Of a DNA stretch of 37,814 bases, positions 16,120 through 23,857 are shown piece by piece. Source of the DNA: Nitrospirota bacterium (GTDB taxonomy: Bacteria; Nitrospirota; Leptospirillia; Leptospirillales; Leptospirillaceae); NCBI GenBank assembly GCA_027314645.1, contig DAHVAL010000003.1, positions 131,192 to 169,005 of the forward strand, read 5' to 3'. The number at the start of each line of letters is the position of its first letter. Position 1 is the stretch's first letter. Under the pieces are notes generated by a model, which made no database searches, had not been told where the DNA came from, and was given only the letters and a program-made list of their open reading frames with translations. A program made the position numbers and the translations under genes.

Positions 16120-17484
16120 TTGAGGAAAGAAATCAAAGACTTCGACAACGGCCAGGACGCCGTTGCCCATATCCTTGAGTCAGCCAAACGGGCCGGGGCA
16201 ACCTCCGCGGATGCCCTCTACGTTTGGACAGAGGAGGAAAATGTGACCGTCCGAAAAGGGACCCTTGAAAAGATCCAGGCTTCCCAAAGTCAGGGCCTCG
16301 GCATCAGGGTCTTCGTAGGACAGTCCCAATCCAGCATTTCGACCCGGGATCTCTCGAAGTCCCATATCGATGCCCTTGTGGAGCGCGCCGTGGCCATGGC
16401 CCGTCAAACGGCGGCCGATCCATTCGCCGGCCTTCCGGACAATCTGGAACAACCAACCATCGATTCCGCCGATCTCTTTCCGGAAGAAACGGAATTCCCG
16501 ACACGAGAGTCTCTTTTCGACCGGGCCCGGGTTGCCGAGGACGCGGCCTTAGCCTTTGATCCCCGTGTCACGAACTCCGAAGGGGCCGATTGCGCCCGTT
16601 CCCATGCGCGGATCGTTTTCGGCAATACCCTAGGATTTTTAAGCGGCTATCATAAAAGATCCTACTCCCTCTCCTGTTCGGTGATCGCCTCCGAGGGGGA
16701 CGCGATGGAACGCGACTACTGGTATGTGGTGGGACCTCTGTGGAACGTCACTCAAAAACCTGAATCCGTCGGCGCCAGATCGGCAAAACGGGCCGTCTCC
16801 CGGCTTCATGCCCGTCGAATCCCGACCTGCTCGCTCCCTGTTCTCTTCGATCCTGAGACAGCCCGAAGCCTCATCGGACATTTCACGGGCGCCATCTCCG
16901 GCTCTGCCCTCTATCGAAACGCCTCCTATCTTAAAGACCGCGAAGGGACACCGGTCATGTCGGAAAAGATGACGCTCAGGGAGGACCCCTTCATCCCTGG
17001 GGGGTTAGGCAGCCGGCCTTTTGATGGAGAAGGGCTCCCGACCAAGCCAAAAACGATTGTCCAACGCGGTATCCTGTCGACCTATCTTTTTGACAGCTAT
17101 TCCGCCAGAAAACTGAGAAGACACTCCACTGGAAACGCTGTCCGTTCTCTTTCGGACGGTCCGGGTGTAGGGATCTCGAACCTGATCGTCGAACCCGGCG
17201 AAAAAACTCCCGAAGAAATGATGGCCGGCCTCACCGACGGACTTCTCGTCACGGAACTGATCGGGTTCGGAGTCAATACCGTCACGGGGGATTATTCGCG
17301 AGGGGCCTTCGGTTACCGGATCAAGAACGGACAAATATCCCACCCTGTCTCTGAAATCACGCTTGCGGGGAATTTGGACGATCTGTACCGAGGAATCGTA
17401 GAAATCGGATCGGACCTTGAAATTCGATCTTCGATCAACACTCCCTCCCTCCTGGTGGAAGGCCTGCGGATTTCAGGAGAATAA
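16120..17484 (+). CDS. tldE: TldE/PmbA, non-catalytic partner of TldD
   Basis: 454 residues starting at TTG 16120 with GGAG five bases upstream; E. coli PmbA has about 450. It is homologous to TldD in overall fold but lacks the HExxxH zinc motif, as expected for TldE; the corresponding region reads DPETARSLIGHFTGAISGSALYRNASYLKD. The C-terminus (VNTVTGDYSRGAFGYRIKNGQISHPVSEITLAGNL) is the family signature. TldE shapes the substrate channel of the heterodimer. Co-transcribed with tldD. Confidence 0.93.
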   Translation: MRKEIKDFDNGQDAVAHILESAKRAGATSADALYVWTEEENVTVRKGTLEKIQASQSQGLGIRVFVGQSQSSISTRDLSKSHIDALVERAVAMARQTAADPFAGLPDNLEQPTIDSADLFPEETEFPTRESLFDRARVAEDAALAFDPRVTNSEGADCARSHARIVFGNTLGFLSGYHKRSYSLSCSVIASEGDAMERDYWYVVGPLWNVTQKPESVGARSAKRAVSRLHARRIPTCSLPVLFDPETARSLIGHFTGAISGSALYRNASYLKDREGTPVMSEKMTLREDPFIPGGLGSRPFDGEGLPTKPKTIVQRGILSTYLFDSYSARKLRRHSTGNAVRSLSDGPGVGISNLIVEPGEKTPEEMMAGLTDGLLVTELIGFGVNTVTGDYSRGAFGYRIKNGQISHPVSEITLAGNLDDLYRGIVEIGSDLEIRSSINTPSLLVEGLRISGE

Positions 17485-17486
17485 AA

Positions 17487-17935
17487 GTGCCGGGAAGACG
17501 GGCGAAATCGGGGATCCCGATCCATGACCTCTTGGCGACGCGCATCCGCACCCGGGCCTTCGACCCCGGCAAGGCCGGGGTTGGAAAAAAGCGTGCGGAT
17601 GTCTGTCTTCTGGGAACCGGAGATGGGCCATCAATGCGCCGCTTCTTGCAGCGATCATGGCCTTGTTGGTCGAAGCCCACGCCCACAGGGACTCGCCGCA
17701 CATCCCATGGGGGGGATTCGACGCCTCCCGATCGGCAAAAGAATTCGGAGTCCCCGAAGATTTCCAGCCTATGTCCATGAATGCGATCGGGCATGCGGGA
17801 AGCCCCGAGGCGATGGACCCGGACCTTAGGGAACGCAAACTCTCGGAAAGGGTTCGCGAACCCCTTTCTCAAATCCTCTTCGAGGGTTCCTGGGCCCATC
17901 TGATCAGGAACCTCAATGAAGATGCCGGGCTCTGA
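17487..17935 (+). pseudogene. Decayed nitroreductase-family gene (frameshift and internal deletion)
   Basis: An N-terminal piece in one frame from GTG 17487 reads IHDLLATRIRTRAFDPG, like the LLxxRRSxRAFDP start of FMN-dependent nitroreductases. The C-terminal piece is in another frame (about 17625-17935): WAINAPLLAAIMALLVEAHAHRDS, then WGGFDASRSAKEFGVPEDF, MNAIGHAGSPEA and REPLSQILFEGSW, matching the conserved second half of that family. The roughly 80 residues expected between the two, including most FMN contacts, are missing, so the total (150 codons) is well short of the usual 190-210. GGAGA and the adjacency to tldE suggest it was once part of that operon. A sequencing frameshift alone would not explain the missing middle. 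Confidence 0.7.
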
Positions 17936-18358
17936 TTCCATCTAGCAGGACTTCTCCCGCATTTTCGCAGGATTGGTCCCCTTTTTAGGTCTTCCTCATT
18001 CACACAGCCTCAATGACATCCTTGAAGAATGGGCTTCGCGCGTAATTTGCCAGGATCGGTCCATGAAATTCTCCTCCCTGGGCGATCCCCATTGCCCTTC
18101 AACCATCCCTTCACAGGCCTCCAATCCATGGAAAGACCCTGGGGCCCAGGCTCCCGAAGGGCTGCAAGAAGGTTTCACTGAAACCCCCGCCTCAGAATTC
18201 GGTTTCAGGGAGGGAACAGGAAATCCTGCCTTAAGAATTAAGGACCGCTCAAGATTACGGAAGGTCCCTTCCCTGAGTTTGGCGGGCCAACAACACCTTC
18301 TTGGCATATTGCTTGCTTACTGTCTCTGAACCTACCTTCAATTTCCCATCGATGCGAA
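17936..18358 (+). other. 423-base gap without a convincing gene
   Basis: Open frames here are short and lack codon bias or ribosome sites. The clearest structure is a perfect palindrome GGTTTCA-C-TGAAACC at about 18172-18186, with a further GGTTTCA half about 30 bases on; it could be an operator for the downstream exported protein. No certain promoter is seen. Confidence 0.4.
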
Positions 18359-18868
18359 ATGAGTCTCCTTGTGAAGAGGGGCCAGAGGATTATTCTTTCC
18401 CTCCTTTTTTTGTCAAACCTCGTGTCAGGTGGTCCGGTGTTCGCCTCCGCCCAATCCGCTTCACCCGCGGATCTTCGAACGCTGGTGATCCGAACCGGCT
18501 TGCCAGGGGTCAACATCCCTGTTCCCCGGACGAAAGCCTTTTCCGGAAGCAGGACCATGGTCTTCCGATTCCTTGGAACCCCCGCGTTCTTTGTAGGGAT
18601 CATCGTCCAGACCTTCGATTCGAAGGACCGGCTTCTTCACCACGGACTCTTCGACCAGGGCCCGATCGACGAAGTCCTGTCCTCGGCCCTCTTTCACAAA
18701 GACGAACGAATCGGAATCGTTTGGGTTTTTACTGAAAAGAACAGGAAGATTCTTCGGATACGGCAATTCGACAAGGGCAAAACCGTGGATGTCCCCCTCG
18801 AGAAGGCCCTCTATCTCATCGTCTCTAGAATCGGAACAAAACCCGACCTTGTGTGGGCCGCGCGTTAA
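18359..18868 (+). CDS. Exported hypothetical protein
   Basis: 169 residues with a clear signal peptide (basic SLLVKRGQR, hydrophobic IILSLLFLSNLVSGG, cleavage near ASAQSA), so probably periplasmic. The mature part (LRTLVIRTGLPGVNIPVP, then TMVFRFLGTPAFFVGIIVQTFDSKDRLLHHGLF) has an alternating beta pattern and no cysteines. I do not recognise the family. The ribosome site before the ATG is poor. The gene is followed by a strong hairpin terminator and stands alone. Confidence 0.7.
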   Translation: MSLLVKRGQRIILSLLFLSNLVSGGPVFASAQSASPADLRTLVIRTGLPGVNIPVPRTKAFSGSRTMVFRFLGTPAFFVGIIVQTFDSKDRLLHHGLFDQGPIDEVLSSALFHKDERIGIVWVFTEKNRKILRIRQFDKGKTVDVPLEKALYLIVSRIGTKPDLVWAAR

Positions 18869-18881
18869 CGATCTCTTTTGG

Positions 18882-18920
18882 ACCGGAAAGCCCCCGCTTT
18901 CCGGTTCTTCTCTTCTCCCG
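18882..18920 (+). terminator. Intrinsic terminator after the exported hypothetical gene
   Basis: Perfect 10-bp stem ACCGGAAAGC (18882-18891) / GCTTTCCGGT (18896-18905) with a CCCC loop, followed by the pyrimidine-rich TCTTCTCTTCTC and then TTTT. It lies 13 bases after the TAA. Confidence 0.8.
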
Positions 18921-19044
18921 TTTTCACAAGAGCCTGGCCGGACTTATCCTTGGTACGCCCCCTCACACAGGCGGATTGGCGTGAATATTGAGGGTGCTTC
19001 GAGCCCCATTCGAAGAATCGACGAAAAAACACGATCGGGAAGGA

Positions 19045-19434
19045 CTAATATCCTCCCGTATCGGAATGATCCTGGACCATCTCTTCCTGCTGGTCGGAGA
19101 GGTACCACATCAGTGAGGAAACCACAAGCGGAAGCAAGACAGTATGGCGATTTCCCGTCTCGCGAAGAAGGGTCCGGAGATCCTGTTTGATGGCTGACAC
19201 ATTGGTCGTATCGAGTATGATGTCCACCGCGCTCCCCAGATTTCGTACCGCTTCCCGATAGTCTTCGTAAAGAGTGATCCCGTCTTTCTGAACCTTTTCG
19301 ACGAGGGGATTCTTGGCATCGCGTTCGCACACGCCCACGATGCGGACTCGCTCCTTACCGATCTCCCTGAATTTCTCATAGAACCGGCTGCCCACATGTC
19401 CCAATCCGACCAGAAGCACGCTGACCGATTTCAT
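19045..19434 (-). CDS. Short NAD(P)-binding Rossmann-fold protein, function unknown
   Basis: 129 residues. The N-terminus VSVLLVGLGHVGSRFYEKF (residues 4-22) is a dinucleotide-binding GxGxxG motif, followed by RIVGVCERD, the usual acidic residue after strand two, and YEDYREAVRNLGSAVDIILDTTN, which resembles the NAD-domain of homoserine dehydrogenase/GFO-IDH-MocA proteins. The chain stops after that domain with LLPLVVSSLMWYLSD, so there is no catalytic domain. It may be a stand-alone nucleotide sensor or a remnant of a dehydrogenase. It lies 102 bases downstream of the pentapeptide-repeat gene on the same strand. Confidence 0.75.
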   Translation of the reverse strand: MKSVSVLLVGLGHVGSRFYEKFREIGKERVRIVGVCERDAKNPLVEKVQKDGITLYEDYREAVRNLGSAVDIILDTTNVSAIKQDLRTLLRETGNRHTVLLPLVVSSLMWYLSDQQEEMVQDHSDTGGY

Positions 19435-19536
19435 TGGACCCTCCAGGTTTGAGATTTGACTTGAACATTTCTCCGATTCTGGTCCTGACAGTGGTCAAAA
19501 AACAACCGAAAAAATATGACGATTTTATTTTTTTGA

Positions 19537-20085
19537 TCACGTGGATGTGTCGGAAGCACGACTCCCCCCGAAGCGGGCTTTCAATAAACAGACGTCAGCT
19601 AAGACCACCCGTTCAAGATTTGCCCGGGTGAAGGTTGCGCCGACGACCACCGATCCAGAGAGATCGGCGCGAGCAAGGTCCGCCTCGACCAGAACTGCAT
19701 GCGCCAGCGTGGAATAGGAGAGATTCGCCCGTCTCAAGCGGGCGCGTGTGAGGTTTGCACGGGCCAAACAGGCACCGACTAACGTCGCACGAGTGAGATT
19801 GGCTTCGTAAAGGTGGGCATCCGAAAGGTCTGCCTCGGATAAATCGGAACGGGAGAGCTTGGCCCCTGTCAGATCGCATTTGGCCATCTTCGCACCCACA
19901 AGTCTTGATCGCGTCAGACCGGCTTTTACAAGGCTTGTCCCCTCAAGAATGGAGCCTGAAAGGTCGGCATCCACGAAGTCGCACCGGGAAAGATCCAATG
20001 CCGTCAGGTTGAGCCCTCGAAGATCCTCACCGAAAAAGCTTCGACGACCCATTTTTCTATCCCGCAAGAATTCGTCCTGCGTCAT
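19537..20085 (-). CDS. Pentapeptide-repeat protein
   Basis: 182 residues, of which about residues 22-172 are tandem A(D/N)LxxA-type pentapeptides (for example ADLSGSILEG, AKLSRSDLSEADLSDAHLYEANLTRATL, ADLARADLSG). Such repeats fold into a right-handed quadrilateral beta helix. Functions in the family range from DNA-gyrase protection by DNA mimicry to scaffolding; nothing here identifies one. The C-terminus ends with a short hydrophilic tail (GGSRASDTST). No signal peptide, so probably cytoplasmic. Confidence 0.9.
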   Translation of the reverse strand: MTQDEFLRDRKMGRRSFFGEDLRGLNLTALDLSRCDFVDADLSGSILEGTSLVKAGLTRSRLVGAKMAKCDLTGAKLSRSDLSEADLSDAHLYEANLTRATLVGACLARANLTRARLRRANLSYSTLAHAVLVEADLARADLSGSVVVGATFTRANLERVVLADVCLLKARFGGSRASDTST

Positions 20086-20270
20086 TGCCTCAAATCCTCC
20101 CTATATCCCGAAGTCCGGCATCTCAATTCATACAGAGCACATTCTGACTCGTTCTATAGGGGAAATTTTGGCAAAAGGGATTTTTGGGAAATATGACGGG
20201 GATCATGCGGAACCCCTTTGGTTCGAGAATGTCGTGGAATCCGAAGGAAAAGTAGGAGGCAATAGGAGGA

Positions 20271-20295
20271 GGAGGGGTTGAACTTTCTCCCCTCC
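20271..20295 (-). terminator. Possible terminator hairpin after the outer-membrane protein gene
   Basis: Seven-bp GC-only stem GGAGGGG/CCCCTCC with an 11-base loop just after the stop codon at 20309 on the minus strand; the tract after it is pyrimidine-rich (TCCTCCTATT) but not a real T run. Confidence 0.35.
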
Positions 20296-20308
20296 CCTGA
20301 AAAAAATT

Positions 20309-21124
20309 TTAGAATACGAAGGTGGCGCCGAACTCGATGGGCATGAACCACATGGAGGAATTGTTGAAGGTATTGGTTCCTCCTGCCAGAGCTGTACCAA
20401 GTTGGCTTAATGCTCCACCAATCTGGTCGAGATAGGCCACCCGAATGTTTGCGAAGAGATTGATCCCCGTCAGAGTGTCAGAGATCTTGGCCAGAGGGGT
20501 CGTGATTCCTGCTCCTAGATCAAAATAAAGCGGCATCGATTGCCCGTAGAGGCTCACCGCCGGACCGGCATCTCCAAAAATCTGGGGATTGATCCAATTC
20601 TTGCCGCCCGTAAAGTCGTAGACGGCCCCCAACGTGATTGGAATGATCGGTGTACCAGCCTGTAATCCATTAAGGGCTGATTGTGTGCTTGGCCCAAAGC
20701 CAAAGGACATAATTTCAATCGATGCGGTGAGGGCAAAATGAGAGGTGATCCAATGCGTGGCCGTGACACCTCCTCCATACCCACCATTCAATAAGGGGTT
20801 GTCGAAGGTATCCATCCACCCGAAATTGGCGGAGAGAGAGGTCGATTTCGGAAGATTCCCGTCAAAGTTCGAAGTCCCTGTAGCTGCCTGGTTCATCACC
20901 GCCTGCTGCATCGCCATCATCTGGCCCATCGAGGAATTGCTGGCTGGATTGGAGGCATTGGGCAGGGACCCTAGAGACGAGGGGGCGGGAGGGGCAAGCG
21001 CCTCCCCGGCGAAGGCGGGGACTGAAAAGAGGACGGCGGAAAGGATCGCCGCAGATAAAACGGATTGAGAGAGGACGGTCCGGGTTATATTCCGGGCCAA
21101 AGACACGGTTCCCTGCTTTGCCAT
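20309..21124 (-). CDS. Outer-membrane beta-barrel protein
   Basis: Start chosen at ATG 21124 (MAKQGTVS) with GGAGGG six bases upstream; 271 residues. The signal peptide runs to about residue 40 (SVLSAAILSAVLFSVPAFA-GE). A low-complexity Ser/Asn/Pro/Met stretch (residues about 45-80) leads into alternating amphipathic strands: LSANFGWMDTF, GGGVTATHWITSHFALTASIEIMSFGF, IPITLGAVYDFTGG, LYFDLGAGITTPL, INLFANIRVAYLDQIGG and a C-terminal IEFGATFVF. A terminal phenylalanine after an amphipathic strand is the signal for insertion by the BAM complex. An OmpW- or OprF-like small barrel is likely; substrate unknown. The leader holds a palindrome at 21151-21165. Confidence 0.85.
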   Translation of the reverse strand: MAKQGTVSLARNITRTVLSQSVLSAAILSAVLFSVPAFAGEALAPPAPSSLGSLPNASNPASNSSMGQMMAMQQAVMNQAATGTSNFDGNLPKSTSLSANFGWMDTFDNPLLNGGYGGGVTATHWITSHFALTASIEIMSFGFGPSTQSALNGLQAGTPIIPITLGAVYDFTGGKNWINPQIFGDAGPAVSLYGQSMPLYFDLGAGITTPLAKISDTLTGINLFANIRVAYLDQIGGALSQLGTALAGGTNTFNNSSMWFMPIEFGATFVF

Positions 21125-21579
21125 ATGAACCCTCCTGAATGATGCGTAAGGGGAGAGGCTCTCCCTTTTTCCCGCCTTTCCGATCAAGCGGGTTGACTCC
21201 TCTTTTGCATCCGGCGTGCCAATGAGAGGGAAGGAATCGCTCAAATCAATCAAGAGAGTGTGAAAAAACAATTAAAATTTTTCGTGGTCGGCTTTGAGGG
21301 CAGGAGAGTCCAAGAAGACTTGTTTCGGGAAGGCATCGTGGAGTTTCATAGGTTTCATGTGGTTTCACGGGAGGGTCGCGTGCCTAAACGAGAGATCGGG
21401 CTCATTCCTCGCGTCGGGTCATGATCGTCTCGAAGGGAACGGAGAAGGAAAAGCCAGGCGGATTGGAAAGACAGGTCCACAACAGCCCGGGAAAGGACTC
21501 GGGCCGGATTTGATCAGATTATCTCTTTTTTCCCCAATCCGCCCGTTTTTCCCGAGAGGACGAAGTGATTCAAAGCCTT
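21125..21579 (-). other. 455-base gap: leader and promoter region of the outer-membrane protein gene
   Basis: No gene is supported. The minus-strand leader contains a perfect palindrome GGGAGAG-G-CTCTCCC (21151-21165) about 20 bases before the ribosome site; it could be an operator or a leader hairpin. An A/T-rich stretch at about 21265-21285 may hold the promoter but no convincing -35/-10 pair is seen, and no hairpin follows the cytochrome gene stop. Confidence 0.4.
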
Positions 21580-21942
21580 TTATTTGCTTTTTTTGAAGGT
21601 TTTCTCATAGAAAAGTACATCACGGATTTGTTGGGGGGTAAGCACATCCCAGAAATTTGGCATCACCATTCCGATCAATCCGTTTTTAATGATATTGATG
21701 TAGAAGGAATCTTCGTGCGTCCAGGTATTCGGGTCAGTAAAGTTTGCCGGTTGATGCATCAAACTCGGAGCGGCGATCCCGTTCCCGTCTCCTTTTACCC
21801 CATGACACTGGACACAGAGACCAAGATAGATTTTTTTACCCCGGACAGAATCTCCCGGCGATGCAAGGGCGGTTTCAACCCTAAAGGCTTCGAGAATTAA
21901 TGCCAGTATCATGATAAATCCTGCAATCGTTCTTGCGTTCAA
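21580..21942 (-). CDS. Small periplasmic monohaem cytochrome c
   Basis: TTG at 21942 is taken as start because GGGGAGG lies seven bases upstream; the open frame continues further upstream without a ribosome site. The 120-residue product has a signal peptide (IAGFIMILALILEAFRVETALAS), then SVRGKKIYLGLCVQCHGVKGDGNGIAAPSL with the single CxxCH, NFTDPNTW, and GMVMPNFWDVLTPQQIRDVLFY, where the methionine of VMPNF is the probable sixth haem ligand. This is a class-I cytochrome c with the 6-methionine after the MP motif, a likely shuttle between periplasmic oxidoreductases and a terminal oxidase. Its neighbours do not show which chain it belongs to. Confidence 0.85.
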   Translation of the reverse strand: MNARTIAGFIMILALILEAFRVETALASPGDSVRGKKIYLGLCVQCHGVKGDGNGIAAPSLMHQPANFTDPNTWTHEDSFYINIIKNGLIGMVMPNFWDVLTPQQIRDVLFYEKTFKKSK

Positions 21943-22120
21943 TATCAATCCTCCCCAAAAACGGTTGTCCGAAGTTGACGGCAAAAACATTGGACAGTGT
22001 ATCACAGACCGGTTGATGAACACAGACCCATGCAGAGGTGGAACTTCCATAGGATACAAGGAATTTTTGAAGGAAAGAACAAGGAGGAAATACAGAAAAG
22101 ATGCGTGGAGAAAATCATCA

Positions 22121-22169
22121 TGGTAGGCACGGGCGGTTTCGAACCGCCGACCTCTACCGTGTCAAGGTA
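22121..22169 (-). other. Attachment-site scar: 3' half of a tRNA-Val(GAC) gene
   Basis: On the minus strand the sequence runs from the anticodon loop (TTGACAC, anticodon GAC) through GGTAG, the variable loop, a T-arm GGCGG-TTCGAAA-CCGCC and the acceptor strand CGTGCCT-A-CCA. The matching 5' half (acceptor AGGCACG, D-arm, CTACC) is absent; upstream there is A/T-rich sequence with a poor ATACC substitute. A 3' tRNA half with CCA and no 5' half is the displaced attachment core left by an integrated element. Not a functional tRNA. Confidence 0.85.
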
Positions 22170-22273
22170 TTAAAAACCTATTTCCATACTCGCTGCCTTT
22201 TAATATTATCCATAAATTTAAATAAGATACAAAATAATAAACAACCATGATTAACCATCGTTTTCCGATATCA

Positions 22274-22294
22274 GTGTGCCAAAATTGTGCCAAA
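22274..22294. repeat. Direct repeat GTGCCAAA near the element's left end
   Basis: Two tandem copies (GTGCCAAAATT-GTGCCAAAG) about 105 bases inside the attachment core, in an A/T-rich stretch (22190-22300). Short direct repeats at such a distance are what integrase arm-type sites look like; this is inference only. Confidence 0.35.
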
Positions 22295-22339
22295 GAATTC
22301 TTCGATTGGTGGCTGTTTTCTGAAGAAGAGGTCAGGTGA

Positions 22340-23185
22340 CTAACCGATTCCCCCAGCCGGCAAAAAATCCCCTGTGGGATCTTCGCTCAAACTGATATAT
22401 TCAAGACGCCATTGATCCACTTTTCTGAGATCGGACAATGTTATTGAAGTGTCGGCCACGGCTTGGCAGTTCTCAAGCGCAATTTCATCCGAAGCCTCCG
22501 GAGTACCGTAGACGCTATGAAAAAGCTTGATGAGATCTCCCGCAACTTTTTCAGCCGCCTTTCTTACAGTGGAACCGCCTTCTATCGCATCGTAAACGAC
22601 CAAAATGGAGAGGAGATACGGGTCTCCGGCCACCAACTCATTGTTTCTCCCTTCGCCCAGATCGAAAAAAAGCCCGACCAGATTGCGGGATTCTGGCTCC
22701 AATATCTTCTCGATTTTTTTCTCGACCGTCTTTTTTCCGATCAACTTCCGGAGTCTGTTTTCGAATGCGTTGGGGAAGGCAGGTCTTCCATAACGGGCTG
22801 CCAGCCATTGCTTCAACGCGCGCTTCTGATTATCTGCCAACTTAAAACTCGGATCTCCCATTCGAAATTTTGAGAGTTTTCTCTTCTCGACCCGACTCCT
22901 GCCAGAAAATCGAAGGTCAAGGCAAAGTGATTGATCGGTCCCATCAGAAAACAAAAGGTGCAAACAACGTGGATTCCTTGCATTTACGAATTTTGGATCA
23001 GGAGATGAAGCTATCTCGCAAACAATGACCTCTACGAACTCCTCACCTTCATTCGGCAGATCGCAATCGTGGGAAATGACGATCACGCGATTCTTTGAGT
23101 CTTTGGGCTCTACCAGACCCAGTTCCCGAGCAACCTCGTCCGTCAAAACGTCCCCCTGCCGCCATAGGGTATCGCGCCCGAGCAT
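22340..23185 (-). CDS. Uncharacterised protein with ISHDCDL motif, third gene of a TIGR04255 cassette
   Basis: 281 residues, ATG 23185 with AAAGGG upstream. The N-terminus reads LWRQGDVLTDEVARELGL, then VIVISHDCDLPNEGEEFVEVIVCEI and VNARNPRCLHLLF; a conserved His-Asp-Cys-Asp in such a short motif suggests a metal or catalytic site. The C-terminal half (residues about 110-281) is helical and includes LVGLFFDLGEGRNNE and YLLSILVVYDAIEGGS. I have seen proteins with this motif only as unnamed hypotheticals in variable regions and cannot assign an activity. The gene follows the HTH gene by 18 bases and the TIGR04255 gene two genes back, same strand, so the three probably form one functional unit. 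Confidence 0.8.
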   Translation of the reverse strand: MLGRDTLWRQGDVLTDEVARELGLVEPKDSKNRVIVISHDCDLPNEGEEFVEVIVCEIASSPDPKFVNARNPRCLHLLFSDGTDQSLCLDLRFSGRSRVEKRKLSKFRMGDPSFKLADNQKRALKQWLAARYGRPAFPNAFENRLRKLIGKKTVEKKIEKILEPESRNLVGLFFDLGEGRNNELVAGDPYLLSILVVYDAIEGGSTVRKAAEKVAGDLIKLFHSVYGTPEASDEIALENCQAVADTSITLSDLRKVDQWRLEYISLSEDPTGDFLPAGGIG

Positions 23186-23203
23186 CTTGGCCCTTTCTAA
23201 AAT

Positions 23204-23839
23204 CTACTCAATGGAACCGGGAAGCGAGATATAGGACTGCCAATCATTTGTGGATTTGGACTTGGATGACGACAGACCGGATTTCCTGTAGGAATTCTCC
23301 ATGGCTTTGGCTTCAATGATCAGGGTCTTTACAGGCTCATCAATGCTCTCACCTGACCTGAAGAGATCCATCAGGGACCGCCCGCCAAAAGTCTTCATTT
23401 TTAACAATGACCCGGCACGCAAAACTTCCGACTTCCGAAAATCATCCGCTATCCGGCTGAATTCGGCTATCCGGGTACTTTTATCCTGCTCAGGAGTCGA
23501 GGTTCCTGACATCCACTTGTAAACGGTTTGACGAGAAACATCGAAAAGAAGGGCCAGATCCGAGATCGATGGGTCAAACACGCCGCGGATGTTTTCAATG
23601 TGCTCTGCAACTGTTCTCACATCAATCTGCTCAACATCTTCAAACGCTGCATCAGACGAATCAATAATGAATGGAACCCGCGTCTGGACATACGAACTCC
23701 ATCCACGAGCATGATCCATTGAATAGTTACATCCAGTTCCAGTCAGGAGGAGCATGCCAATACCTATAACGACATCTCTTACCACAAAAATCGGCTCTGT
23801 CGATGGAACCGTTTGCGTAGGTGCGGGAAAGATATACAT
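23204..23839 (-). CDS. HTH-domain protein with hydrophobic N-terminal segment, middle gene of the cassette
   Basis: Start at ATG 23839 (MYIFPAPTQ) with GGGGGA upstream; 211 residues. A hydrophobic stretch near residues 19-35 (VVRDVVIGIGMLLLTGTG) could be a membrane anchor or a buried strand. An XRE/Cro-like helix-turn-helix follows near residues 85-125: ISDLALLFDVSRQTVYKWMSGTSTPEQ, then a helical tail. The C-terminal 80 residues (LRAGSLLKMKTFGGRSLMDLFRSG) are unfamiliar. It lies 18 bases after the TIGR04255 gene. The likely role is autoregulator or DNA-binding component of the cassette; the TTGACA repeats at 24698-24734 are candidate targets. Confidence 0.8.
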   Translation of the reverse strand: MYIFPAPTQTVPSTEPIFVVRDVVIGIGMLLLTGTGCNYSMDHARGWSSYVQTRVPFIIDSSDAAFEDVEQIDVRTVAEHIENIRGVFDPSISDLALLFDVSRQTVYKWMSGTSTPEQDKSTRIAEFSRIADDFRKSEVLRAGSLLKMKTFGGRSLMDLFRSGESIDEPVKTLIIEAKAMENSYRKSGLSSSKSKSTNDWQSYISLPGSIE

Positions 23840-23857
23840 TATTTCCCCCAATTTTTC

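Noticed and set aside
17973-18329. Overlapping frames of 118 (plus) and 103 (minus) codons in the gap before the exported protein
   Set aside because: Neither has a ribosome site, domain or plausible composition; treated as non-coding.
19537-20085. Regular repeats that could suggest a CRISPR or satellite array
   Set aside because: They are the codon-level periodicity (15 bases) of a pentapeptide-repeat protein.
22121-22200. A complete tRNA-Val gene
   Set aside because: Only the part from the anticodon loop to CCA is present; no acceptor 5' strand or D-arm lies upstream.
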